Source: Bacteroidales bacterium (GTDB taxonomy: Bacteria; Bacteroidota; Bacteroidia; Bacteroidales; GCA-2748055). From it: DNA of 6,345 nucleotides. How positions within the stretch are numbered: the stretch's first letter is position 1; each line of letters starts with the position of its first letter. Below, one piece after another: positions 1 to 6,345 of this stretch. Where the stretch lies: assembly GCA_029934875.1 (NCBI GenBank), contig JAOZLK010000280.1:1-6345 (forward strand), written 5' to 3'. The notes beneath the pieces were generated by a model. That model was given only the letters and a program-made list of their open reading frames with translations. It made no database searches and had not been told where the DNA came from. The position numbers and the translations under genes were made by a program.

Positions 1-503
1 ACGGAAACAACAAACGCAGACGTAAAGCTTCTGAATATGGTATTCAGTTGAAAGAAAAGCAGAAGGCCAAGTATACATACGGTGTATTGGAGAAGCAGTT
101 TCGGAATATGTTCGAAAAAGCTTCCGGTAGTAAAGGTGTAACAGGAGAGGTACTCCTTCAGTTGCTTGAGTCAAGGCTCGACAACGTGGTTTACAGGATG
201 GGCCTTTCACCCACAAGGGCAGGCGCACGCCAGCTGGTTACACACAGACACATTACAGTTGATGGTGACGTGGTTAACATTCCTTCTTACACCCTTAAGC
301 CCGGGCAAACCGTAGGCGTAAGGGAAAGGTCAAAGTCTTTGGAGACTATCACCGACTCACTGAGCACTGCCAGGTACGGATCGTCATCATGGCTTGAGTT
401 TGATGAGGCTACCATGATAGGGAAATTTCTCAACCGCCCCGAGCGCGAAGATATCCCTGAGAACATTAAGGAGCAGCTTATTGTTGAACTTTATTCAAAA
501 TAA
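1..503 (+). CDS. rpsD: 30S ribosomal protein S4, 5'-truncated by the window edge
   Basis: S4 is a primary 16S rRNA-binding protein that nucleates assembly of the small ribosomal subunit body. The reading frame is open from base 3 with no start in the window, giving 166 visible residues that begin [21 protein letters not shown]4 proteins of this phylum are about 200 residues, so roughly the first 35 are missing. The TTG at 48-50 is an internal leucine, not a start, because conserved S4 sequence continues upstream of it. The S4 RNA-binding fold lies at about bases 168-325 and includes [20 protein letters not shown] and the basic, glycine-containing [19 protein letters not shown]. The C-terminus ([16 protein letters not shown]) is typical and complete. 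The next gene, rpoA, starts 18 bp downstream, the usual rpsD-rpoA order, so the two are almost certainly co-transcribed. Identity is very secure; only the 5' end is unknown. Confidence 0.97.
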   Translation, partial: GNNKRRRKASEYGIQLKEKQKAKYTYGVLEKQFRNMFEKASGSKGVTGEVLLQLLESRLDNVVYRMGLSPTRAGARQLVTHRHITVDGDVVNIPSYTLKPGQTVGVRERSKSLETITDSLSTARYGSSSWLEFDEATMIGKFLNRPEREDIPENIKEQLIVELYSK

Positions 504-521
504 CATAATCACATTCATACT

Positions 522-1514
522 ATGGCCATTTTAGCATTTCAAAAACCAGATAAGGTCATTATGCTTGAAGCAGATGACAGGTATGGTAAATTTGAGTTTC
601 GTCCGCTGGAGCCTGGTTACGGGATTACAGTAGGTAACTCCCTTAGGCGCATTCTTCTTTCATCATTGGAAGGTTTTGCCATTACCAATATCAAGATAGA
701 AGGAGTTGAACACGAATTTTCCACTATTACCGGTGTGATTGAGGACCTTACCGAGATTATACTGAACCTCAAGCAGGTACGCTTTAAGAAGCAGATTGAG
801 GATGTTAGCGACGAGAAAATTGTCGTTACCATCACAGGTCAGGACGAATTTAAAGCAGGCGATCTGCAGCGTTTTCTGAGCGGTTTCAAAGTGCTGAATC
901 CCGAACTCGTGATTTGTCGCATGGAACCCGATGTGAAACTGCAGATGGAAGTTACCATCAGCAAGGGACGTGGATATGTTCCCGCCGATGAAAATAAGCC
1001 TGTAGAGGCTGAGTTCGGAGTCATCGCTATTGATTCAATTTTTACACCCATCAAGAATGTGATGTTTAAAGTTGAGAATTATCGCGTCGAGCAGAAAACC
1101 GACTTCGAGAAATTGGTCTTCGAAATTGAAACCGATGGTTCGATTCACCCGAAGGAGGCCCTGAAAGAAGCAGCCAAGATTCTCATTTATCATTTCATGC
1201 TCTTCTCCGACGAGAAGATCACCCTCGATACCGACGAAAAATTCGCCAACGAGGAGTTTGATGAGGAGGTACTGCACATGCGTCAGTTGTTGAAGGCCAA
1301 ACTGGTCGACCTGGATCTTTCTGTAAGGGCACTGAACTGTCTGAAAGCAGCAGAGGTTGAAACACTGGGCGACCTGGTTAAATTCAACAAGAACGATCTG
1401 TTGAAATTCAGAAACTTCGGAAAGAAGTCACTCACCGAGCTGGAAGAACTCCTGGTGAACATGAACCTGACTTTCGGGATGGATACTATTAAATACAAAC
1501 TGGACAAGGATTAA
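522..1514 (+). CDS. rpoA: DNA-directed RNA polymerase subunit alpha
   Basis: The alpha subunit dimerises to seed assembly of RNA polymerase, and its C-terminal domain contacts promoter DNA and activators. The protein is 330 residues, the normal family length. The N-terminal domain (about 1-235) carries the conserved assembly motif [20 protein letters not shown] at 26-45, with R42/R43 near the position of E. coli R45, which is needed for beta binding. An acidic linker follows (about 236-252). The C-terminal domain (about 255-320) has R269, N272, C273 and K275 in [14 protein letters not shown], and G300, K302 and S303 in FGKKSLTEL. These match E. coli DNA- and activator-contact residues R265, N268, C269, K271, G296, K298 and S299. 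The ATG is chosen because [12 protein letters not shown] matches the family start. No Shine-Dalgarno motif precedes it; the upstream bases are A/T-rich, as is usual in Bacteroidota. It lies 18 bp after rpsD and 5 bp before rplQ, within one operon. Confidence 0.98.
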   Translation: MAILAFQKPDKVIMLEADDRYGKFEFRPLEPGYGITVGNSLRRILLSSLEGFAITNIKIEGVEHEFSTITGVIEDLTEIILNLKQVRFKKQIEDVSDEKIVVTITGQDEFKAGDLQRFLSGFKVLNPELVICRMEPDVKLQMEVTISKGRGYVPADENKPVEAEFGVIAIDSIFTPIKNVMFKVENYRVEQKTDFEKLVFEIETDGSIHPKEALKEAAKILIYHFMLFSDEKITLDTDEKFANEEFDEEVLHMRQLLKAKLVDLDLSVRALNCLKAAEVETLGDLVKFNKNDLLKFRNFGKKSLTELEELLVNMNLTFGMDTIKYKLDKD

Positions 1515-1519
1515 TTGCA

Positions 1520-2158
1520 ATGAGACATAAGAAGAATTTTAACCACCTGGGAAGGAAGACTGCTCATCGAAAGGCCATGTTGTCCAATATGGCTTGCTCG
1601 CTGATCATGCACAAGCGTATTGAAACTACCACCGCGAAAGCAAAGGCGCTGAAGAGATACGTTGAACCTATGATCACACGCTCAAAGGACGACTCTACTC
1701 ACTCTCGTCGTATGGTATTCTCTTACCTGCAGGACAAGGAGGCAGTAACAGAGCTTTTCCGTGAAGTTGGAGCAAAAGTAGGAGATCGTCCCGGTGGATA
1801 TACCCGTATCATCAGGTTGGGAAATCGCCTTGGAGATAATGCCGATATGTGCATTATCGAACTTGTGGACTTCAACGAGATCATGCTGAGCGAAAAAGCT
1901 TCAGCTAAGAAAACGAGCTCACGTCGCCGTCGCGGAAGCAAGGCAAAAGCCCCTGAAGCTGCAGCAACTACTGTTGAAGCAATTGATGCAGCCCCCGCTG
2001 AGGAGGCCGTTGCTGTAACCGAAGAAGCCCCTGCTGAGGAGCCAAAAGCTGCCCCCCCCGCTGAGGAGCCACAACCGGAGGAACTGAGCGAAGCGAAGAA
2101 CGCTGAAGATGAGAAACCTGCTGAAGAAGAACAAAAAGACGAAGAGAAAAAAGATTGA
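1520..2158 (+). CDS. rplQ: 50S ribosomal protein L17 with long acidic C-terminal extension
   Basis: L17 is a large-subunit protein located near the exit of the peptide tunnel. Residues 1-120 form the conserved core: [20 protein letters not shown] at the start, then an [20 protein letters not shown] segment and [20 protein letters not shown]. The protein is 212 residues, against about 127 in E. coli. The extra part begins with a basic Lys/Ser/Arg patch (about 126-143) and continues as a low-complexity Ala/Glu/Pro/Lys tail with four PAEE motifs, at residues 159-162, 171-174, 180-183 and 200-203. L17 tails of varying length are usual in Bacteroidota; this one is on the long side. The tail contains a run of eight C at 2052-2059. 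The gene starts 5 bp after the rpoA stop. An AAGGA at 1506-1510 sits 9 bp before the ATG and could act as a Shine-Dalgarno site, but it also encodes the end of rpoA and may be chance. A strong terminator follows. Confidence 0.97.
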   Translation: MRHKKNFNHLGRKTAHRKAMLSNMACSLIMHKRIETTTAKAKALKRYVEPMITRSKDDSTHSRRMVFSYLQDKEAVTELFREVGAKVGDRPGGYTRIIRLGNRLGDNADMCIIELVDFNEIMLSEKASAKKTSSRRRRGSKAKAPEAAATTVEAIDAAPAEEAVAVTEEAPAEEPKAAPPAEEPQPEELSEAKNAEDEKPAEEEQKDEEKKD

Positions 2159-2191
2159 TCTTATCTTAACGTGATATCTTATAATATACAG

Positions 2192-2231
2192 AGGGGATAA
2201 GGTAGTTTTATACTTTACCCCCTTTTTTTTT
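2192..2231 (+). terminator. Intrinsic terminator after the rpsD-rpoA-rplQ operon
   Basis: Bases 2192-2204 pair with 2211-2223 in a 13-position stem with one A-C mismatch (2197/2218) and one G-U pair (2201/2214). The loop is the six bases gtttta. Nine T residues run from 2223 to 2231. This is a classic Rho-independent terminator 33 bases after the rplQ stop. Its T-run ends only 23 bases before the eno ATG, which leaves no room for a full promoter between them. The hairpin could therefore also lie in an eno leader and act as an attenuator (inference). Confidence 0.85.
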
Positions 2232-2236
2232 AATAA

Positions 2237-3526
<1,290 letters not shown>

Positions 3527-3554
3527 GACCCTGTAAGAAGTTAGAAAGTAAAGG

Positions 3555-3592
3555 AAAGAGGGCTGTCCGAAAGGGCGGCCCTCTTTAGCTTT
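3555..3592 (+). terminator. Hairpin terminator after eno
   Basis: Bases 3555-3568 pair with 3573-3586 over 14 positions, with two U-G wobbles (3564 and 3566) and a GAAA tetraloop (3569-3572), a GNRA-type loop that stabilises RNA hairpins. The 3' side runs into tttagcttt, a broken T-tract. The stem starts 28 bases after the eno stop. Because the stem has aaag at its base on one side and cttt on the other, it could give weak termination on the minus strand too, but no minus-strand gene lies near it. Confidence 0.8.
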
Positions 3593-3744
3593 GGTAGCGC
3601 AGCATTTAGGAATACCTGCACTTTCATTATCAGGCTTCCTGCCTATCCCCCTTTCGGATTTCCTGAAATGGAGTACCCGGTATTCGTATGCGACTCAATA
3701 GAAAACAAGGCGGAGATAGTATCCCCATTATTTATTGCTTGTCA

Positions 3745-3822
3745 CCTCTTGAAGCCTTGAACCTAAAGCCAAACCAATAACACAGAGGATTCAAGAGGGA
3801 TTATTGGGGTATATACCCTCTG
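3745..3822. repeat. Cluster of interleaved inverted repeats with a 12-bp palindrome
   Basis: Several perfect dyads overlap here. CCTCTTGAA (3745-3753) is complementary to TTCAAGAGG (3790-3798). CCAATAA (3774-3780) is complementary to TTATTGG (3801-3807). ACAGAGG (3782-3788) is complementary to CCTCTGT (3816-3822). AGAGGG (3794-3799) can alternatively pair with CCCTCT (3816-3821). GGGTATATACCC (3807-3818) is a perfect 12-bp palindrome. The arms are interleaved, so as RNA they would form mutually exclusive hairpins or a pseudoknot; as DNA they could be protein sites. Their position is 78-155 bases before the citrate synthase start. The function is unknown. Confidence 0.6.
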
Positions 3823-3825
3823 TTG

Positions 3826-3845
3826 ATATTGAATTATCTCAATAT
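3826..3845. promoter_or_regulatory. Operator-like dyad ATATTGA-N6-TCAATAT (FNR/CRP-type spacing)
   Basis: Seven-base arms at 3826-3832 and 3839-3845 are perfect inverted repeats separated by six bases (attatc). The core TTGA-N6-TCAA has the outer half-sites and spacing of the FNR consensus TTGAT-N4-ATCAA, although the inner T and A positions do not match. It lies 54 bp upstream of the citrate synthase ATG and overlaps the candidate -33 element. If used, a Crp/Fnr-family regulator bound here would probably repress. The dyad is seen directly; the regulator is inferred. A/T-rich DNA makes chance dyads fairly likely. Confidence 0.35.
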
Positions 3846-3858
3846 ATATATTATATTG
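3829..3858 (+). promoter_or_regulatory. Weak candidate Bacteroidetes promoter for citrate synthase
   Basis: TTG (3829-3831) is followed after 20 bases by TATATTG (3852-3858), one T short of the TAnnTTTG -7 consensus used by the Bacteroidetes primary sigma factor. This would start transcription near 3865 and leave a leader of roughly 35 bases. A second near-match, TATTTTG at 3870-3876, lacks an upstream partner at proper distance. The region is so A/T-rich that such matches occur by chance. Confidence 0.3.
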
Positions 3859-3899
3859 TATGTCCCTAATATTTTGTTTAACCCCATAAAATCTAACAT

Positions 3900-5249
3900 A
3901 TGTCAGTTCTAAAAGAAAGACTTTATCAGAAAATTGAAGAGCACAGGCCAAGGACCAAGAAGTTGATCAAGGATTATTGCAATGTGGTAGTCGACCAGGT
4001 CACTGTAGCTCAAGCCCTTGGCGGGATGCGAGGACTCAAGAGCCTTGTGACCGACATATCCTATTTGGATCCAATGGAAGGTATCAGGTACAGGGGATAC
4101 ACACTTCCCGAGGTATTTACCAAGCTTCCCAAAGCTCCGGGTGCAGAGATGCCCTATGTGGAGGGACTGTATTTTCTCCTTTTAACTGGCGATATCCCCA
4201 CTGACAGCGAAGTGGCCGACCTGGCTGATGAATTCAGAAAGCGCAGAATTTTGCCCCGTTACGTTTACGAGGTAATTGATGCCTTTCCCACCTTCTCGCC
4301 ACCCATGGCCATATTCTCTGCTGCGATTCTGACCATGCAGCGTGAATCCTTCTTCGCCAAAAAGTACCAGGGCGGGATCTCCAAGAGTGATTACTGGGAT
4401 CCCACTTATGAGGATTCCCTGAATCTTCTGGCCAAGCTTCCAGAGGTTGCATCTTACATCTATGCCAAGCTTTACCGCGACGGGAACAGAATTCAGTCAA
4501 ATCCCAACCTCGACATGGGAGCCAACTTTGCTCACATGATGGGTATTCCACAACCCTATGATGATGTGTCAAGGCTCAATTTCATAATCCATGCTGATCA
4601 CGAGAGCGGAAATGTAAGTGCCCATACCGGACACCTTGTGGCCTCTTCCCTTTCGGATATCTATCTTTCTATTTCGGCCATGATTAACGGATTGGCCGGA
4701 CCCTTACACGGACTCGCTAACCAGGAGGTATTAAGGTGGTTGCAGAATCTGGTTGAGAAAATGGACGGACAGCTGCCCACAGAGGAAGAGATGAAGCAGT
4801 TTGTCTGGGATACACTGAATTCCGGGCAGGTGATTCCGGGCTACGGGCACGCAGTACTGCGAAAAACCGACCCCAGGTACACACTGCAGCGTGAGTTCTG
4901 CCAGACCCACATGAAGGACGACCTCCTGTTCAAGTACACAGACATGCTGTACAAGGTGGTTCCGCCCATCCTCCAGGAGCAGGGTAAGGCTAAAAATCCC
5001 TGGCCAAACGTAGATGCTCAGTCAGGTATTATTCATTGGCACTACGGGATCACCGAATATGAGTTCTATACAGTTTTATTCGGGATCGGACGGTCCATTG
5101 GGATTACTGCTAATATCATCTGGGACAGGGCCCTGGGTTATTCCCTGGAGAGACCTAAATCCGTAACCACTGAAATGCTTGAGAAGATAGCGATGAAGTC
5201 GGTCGAGACCAAGGCTGGCGCCAAGACGAAAGGTTGCGGCGAGGGCTGA
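3900..5249 (+). CDS. gltA: Citrate synthase, mitochondrial (eukaryotic) type
   Basis: The enzyme condenses acetyl-CoA and oxaloacetate to citrate, the first step of the TCA cycle. Its 449 residues follow mitochondrial citrate synthase along almost the whole length, for example GGMRGLKSLV at 41-50, NGLAGPLHGLANQEV at 263-277, YGHAVLRKTDPRYTLQREF at 315-333, EQGKAKNPWPNVDAQSG at 360-376 and ALGYSLERPKS at 411-421. Residues equivalent to pig heart H238, H274, H320, R329, D375, R401 and R421 are H234, H270, H317, R326, D372, R398 and R418, so the active site is intact. The N-terminus (MSVLKERLYQ) aligns near the mature mitochondrial enzyme, with no targeting peptide and no sign of the NADH-binding N-terminal domain of the hexameric Gram-negative enzyme. 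Bacterial members of this type are known in Geobacter and, as I recall, in some Bacteroidota. The ATG at 3900 follows A/T-rich sequence without a Shine-Dalgarno motif. A 2-methylcitrate synthase activity is less likely. Confidence 0.95.
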   Translation: MSVLKERLYQKIEEHRPRTKKLIKDYCNVVVDQVTVAQALGGMRGLKSLVTDISYLDPMEGIRYRGYTLPEVFTKLPKAPGAEMPYVEGLYFLLLTGDIPTDSEVADLADEFRKRRILPRYVYEVIDAFPTFSPPMAIFSAAILTMQRESFFAKKYQGGISKSDYWDPTYEDSLNLLAKLPEVASYIYAKLYRDGNRIQSNPNLDMGANFAHMMGIPQPYDDVSRLNFIIHADHESGNVSAHTGHLVASSLSDIYLSISAMINGLAGPLHGLANQEVLRWLQNLVEKMDGQLPTEEEMKQFVWDTLNSGQVIPGYGHAVLRKTDPRYTLQREFCQTHMKDDLLFKYTDMLYKVVPPILQEQGKAKNPWPNVDAQSGIIHWHYGITEYEFYTVLFGIGRSIGITANIIWDRALGYSLERPKSVTTEMLEKIAMKSVETKAGAKTKGCGEG

Positions 5250-5290
5250 TATTAAAAAGCCTTAGTGTAAGAAAAATAACATTTAAGCCC

Positions 5291-5298
5291 TATATTTG
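5291..5298 (+). promoter_or_regulatory. Candidate -7 box TATATTTG upstream of the phosphatase gene
   Basis: TATATTTG matches the TAnnTTTG -7 consensus of Bacteroidetes promoters exactly. It would start transcription around 5303-5306 and give a leader of about 30 bases to the ATG at 5337. A matching -33 TTTG at 19-21 bases upstream is absent; the nearest similar bases, TTAG at 5262-5265, are too far away. No terminator is visible between the citrate synthase stop (5249) and this site, so read-through from upstream is also possible. Confidence 0.5.
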
Positions 5299-5336
5299 TG
5301 TTGTTAGTGGAAGAAAATTAAACTTTCGTCACAACA

Positions 5337-6320
5337 ATGCTAGGGAGTTATTTCAGCCTGCCTTATCAGCTCGGTGAGCACATTGCTTTTGTCTTAACGG
5401 GCGGTCTTGTGCTTATACTCCTGCATGTGCTGTTAATCAGAAAAAGGAAAAGGATTTTACAGGCAAGCCTGCGCGAGTTCAGGGAAAGCGAGGCCGAATC
5501 GCACAGGGTAGTTCAGCAGCGAAATATTTTCCGTAACAGGGCCCGGAATATCGAGGATAGTATTACCTATGCCCAGCGCATACAGTTGGCCATGTTCACC
5601 AAGCCCCGGGAAATGAAGCAGCTTTTCCCCGAAAGCTTCATCTATCAGAAACCCAAGGATATCGTAAGCGGTGATTTTTTCTGGGCAAAGAGGATCAAAG
5701 GGAAGGTGCTTTTTTCCGTAGCAGATTGCACCGGTCATGGGGTCCCAGGTGCATTCATGTCACTTATCGGACTTGAATTCTTCAGGCAAATCGTTGTGGA
5801 GAAGGAAATCCTGCGGCCCTCAGATATTCTGCAGGAGATGAACCGCTATTTTGATATCGTCTTTGCCAACCTCGATGAGCTTCCTCTGAAAGACGGTATC
5901 GACCTGGGTTTTTGTGCCTATGATTACAAAACAAGAATCCTGGAATATGCCGGGGCTTTCTGTCCGCTCTATGTGATCCGAAATAATGAGGTTATCGAGA
6001 TAAAGGGCGACCGTATCATTGTGGGTCCCGACTATGGGATTCAAAGAGGGCCCTTCACCAACAGAAGCCTGCAGGTGGAGGACAAGGATGTGATCTATTT
6101 GTTTTCCGACGGTTATGCGGATCAGTTTGGGGGACCGGAAGGGAAGAAGTTTAAATACAGGCGATTCAGGCACCTGCTTATGTCCATTCATCACCTGCCC
6201 ATGGAAGAGCAGCATAGAATGCTTGAGGAGAATATCAGCGACTGGATGGGGGAAAAGCACGATCAGATCGACGACCAGATGGTCATTGGGATCAGGCCAG
6301 CAAGTTTTTCATCTTACTGA
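5337..6320 (+). CDS. Membrane-anchored SpoIIE/RsbU-type PP2C serine phosphatase
   Basis: The 327-residue protein is predicted to remove phosphate from serine or threonine on a partner protein, by analogy with SpoIIE and RsbU. Residues 15-34 (HIAFVLTGGLVLILLHVLLI) form one membrane segment, followed by RKRKR, which places the rest in the cytoplasm. Residues 36-72 are charged, probably helical or coiled-coil, and lead into the linker IEDSITYAQRIQ (72-83), usual before this phosphatase domain in Bacteroidota. The domain (about 95-320) shows SGDFFW (D113), ADCTGHGVPGAFMS (D130), LFSDGYADQFGG (D258) and IDDQMVIGIR (D312/D313), the metal-binding acidic residues of PP2C enzymes. No sensor domain (TPR, GAF, PAS, HAMP or seven-helix) is present, unlike many relatives. 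The substrate is unknown. The gene has its own candidate promoter, and its 3' end seems to overlap a convergent gene. Confidence 0.9.
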   Translation: MLGSYFSLPYQLGEHIAFVLTGGLVLILLHVLLIRKRKRILQASLREFRESEAESHRVVQQRNIFRNRARNIEDSITYAQRIQLAMFTKPREMKQLFPESFIYQKPKDIVSGDFFWAKRIKGKVLFSVADCTGHGVPGAFMSLIGLEFFRQIVVEKEILRPSDILQEMNRYFDIVFANLDELPLKDGIDLGFCAYDYKTRILEYAGAFCPLYVIRNNEVIEIKGDRIIVGPDYGIQRGPFTNRSLQVEDKDVIYLFSDGYADQFGGPEGKKFKYRRFRHLLMSIHHLPMEEQHRMLEENISDWMGEKHDQIDDQMVIGIRPASFSSY

Positions 6321-6345
6321 CAAGTACTTCTGCCTGGAAAGGCTT
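6292..6345 (-). CDS. Possible C-terminal end of a response-regulator receiver domain (partial)
   Basis: Reading the minus strand from the window edge gives KPFQAEVLVSKMKNLLA followed by TGA at 6294-6292. This matches the end of CheY-like receiver domains, where the conserved Lys-Pro-Phe is followed by helix 5 with the pattern E-x-L-x-x-x-(I/V/M)-x-x-L-L. The stop comes right after that helix, as in a single-domain regulator or one whose last domain is a receiver. Only 17 residues are visible, so the call rests on a short motif. The frame would overlap the last 29 bases of the phosphatase gene, tail to tail. The other two minus frames also reach stops (6314-6316 and 6309-6311) but show nothing recognisable. 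Confidence 0.4.
   Translation of the reverse strand, partial: KPFQAEVLVSKMKNLLA

Larger units (their letters stand above)
3593..3899 (+). other. Intergenic region between eno and citrate synthase, no convincing gene
   Basis: This stretch lies between the eno terminator and the citrate synthase ATG. The first part (about 3593-3740) has base composition like the coding DNA but only short open frames: 30 codons on plus from ATG 3668 and 32 codons on minus from 3728. Neither resembles a known protein. It contains one imperfect stem, with 3608-3612 pairing with 3636-3640 and 3615-3618 with 3631-3634. The second part (about 3740-3899) becomes very A/T-rich towards the gene and holds the inverted repeats, palindrome, operator-like dyad and promoter candidate listed separately. 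I saw no tRNA or recognisable riboswitch fold. It is probably regulatory DNA for the downstream gene, with the first part unexplained. Confidence 0.6.

Noticed and set aside
48..50. TTG at 48 as the start of rpsD
   Set aside because: The frame is open upstream and reads conserved S4 sequence ([11 protein letters not shown]), so this is an internal leucine of a gene cut by the window edge.
3586..3593. TAGCTTTG as a Bacteroidetes -7 box
   Set aside because: It matches TAnnTTTG but overlaps the eno terminator, has no TTG at the right distance upstream, and has no gene near its start point.
3630..3728. Minus-strand small ORF of 32 codons starting MGILSPPCFL
   Set aside because: No support beyond an open frame; it overlaps the plus-strand open frame and resembles no known protein.
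3668..3760. Plus-strand small ORF of 30 codons starting MEYPVFVCDS
   Set aside because: Short, no ribosome-binding or promoter signal, no recognisable motif, and the frame is open upstream across the eno terminator, which suggests chance.
3763..3951. Minus-strand ORF of 62 codons before citrate synthase
   Set aside because: It spans very A/T-rich regulatory DNA and runs into the citrate synthase start; its composition is that of a chance translation.
5250..5290. Terminator after citrate synthase
   Set aside because: Only a 4-bp CTTA-gtg-TAAG stem is present and no T-run follows, which is too weak to call.

Overview
The window looks like chromosomal DNA from a member of the Bacteroidota (Bacteroidetes), most likely a Bacteroidales/Marinilabiliales-type or related lineage. 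Four things support this: the rpsD-rpoA-rplQ order with a long acidic extension on ribosomal protein L17; an enolase with the [13 protein letters not shown] loop that I associate with this phylum; start codons preceded by A/T-rich sequence with almost no Shine-Dalgarno motif; and a perfect TAnnTTTG -7 box of the Bacteroidetes sigma-ABfr type. The genus cannot be named from this sequence.

Layout. Bases 1-2158 are the 3' end of a ribosomal protein operon, all on the plus strand: rpsD (5' end cut off by the window), rpoA and rplQ, tightly spaced (18 and 5 bp gaps). A strong intrinsic terminator follows at 2192-2231. Then comes eno (2255-3526), whose start codon is only 23 bases after the terminator's T-run, and eno ends in its own hairpin terminator (3555-3592). 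The gap 3527-3899 (373 bp) contains no convincing gene. It does hold a cluster of interleaved inverted repeats, a perfect 12-bp palindrome and an FNR/CRP-like dyad next to a weak candidate promoter, all upstream of a citrate synthase (3900-5249). That enzyme is of the mitochondrial (eukaryotic) sequence type rather than the usual bacterial type, with every catalytic residue in place. A short gap with a good Bacteroidetes -7 box leads into a small membrane-anchored SpoIIE/PP2C-type serine phosphatase (5337-6320). At the right edge the minus strand encodes what looks like the last 17 residues of a response-regulator receiver domain, convergent with and overlapping the phosphatase gene.

How the genes fit together. 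The first block makes the small-subunit assembly protein S4, the RNA polymerase alpha subunit and the large-subunit protein L17. Eno and citrate synthase are central carbon enzymes: phosphoenolpyruvate formation, then entry of acetyl-CoA into the TCA cycle. The terminators and internal promoter signals suggest separate transcription units for the ribosomal block, eno, citrate synthase and the phosphatase. The phosphatase and the possible receiver domain are signalling genes with no visible functional tie to the metabolic genes.

I saw no CRISPR array, insertion sequence, tRNA or rRNA. Most of the window is conserved housekeeping sequence. The points worth a second look are the mitochondrial-type citrate synthase with its structured upstream region, the terminator placed in front of eno, the C8 tract and repeats in the L17 tail, and the overlapping convergent gene at the right edge.
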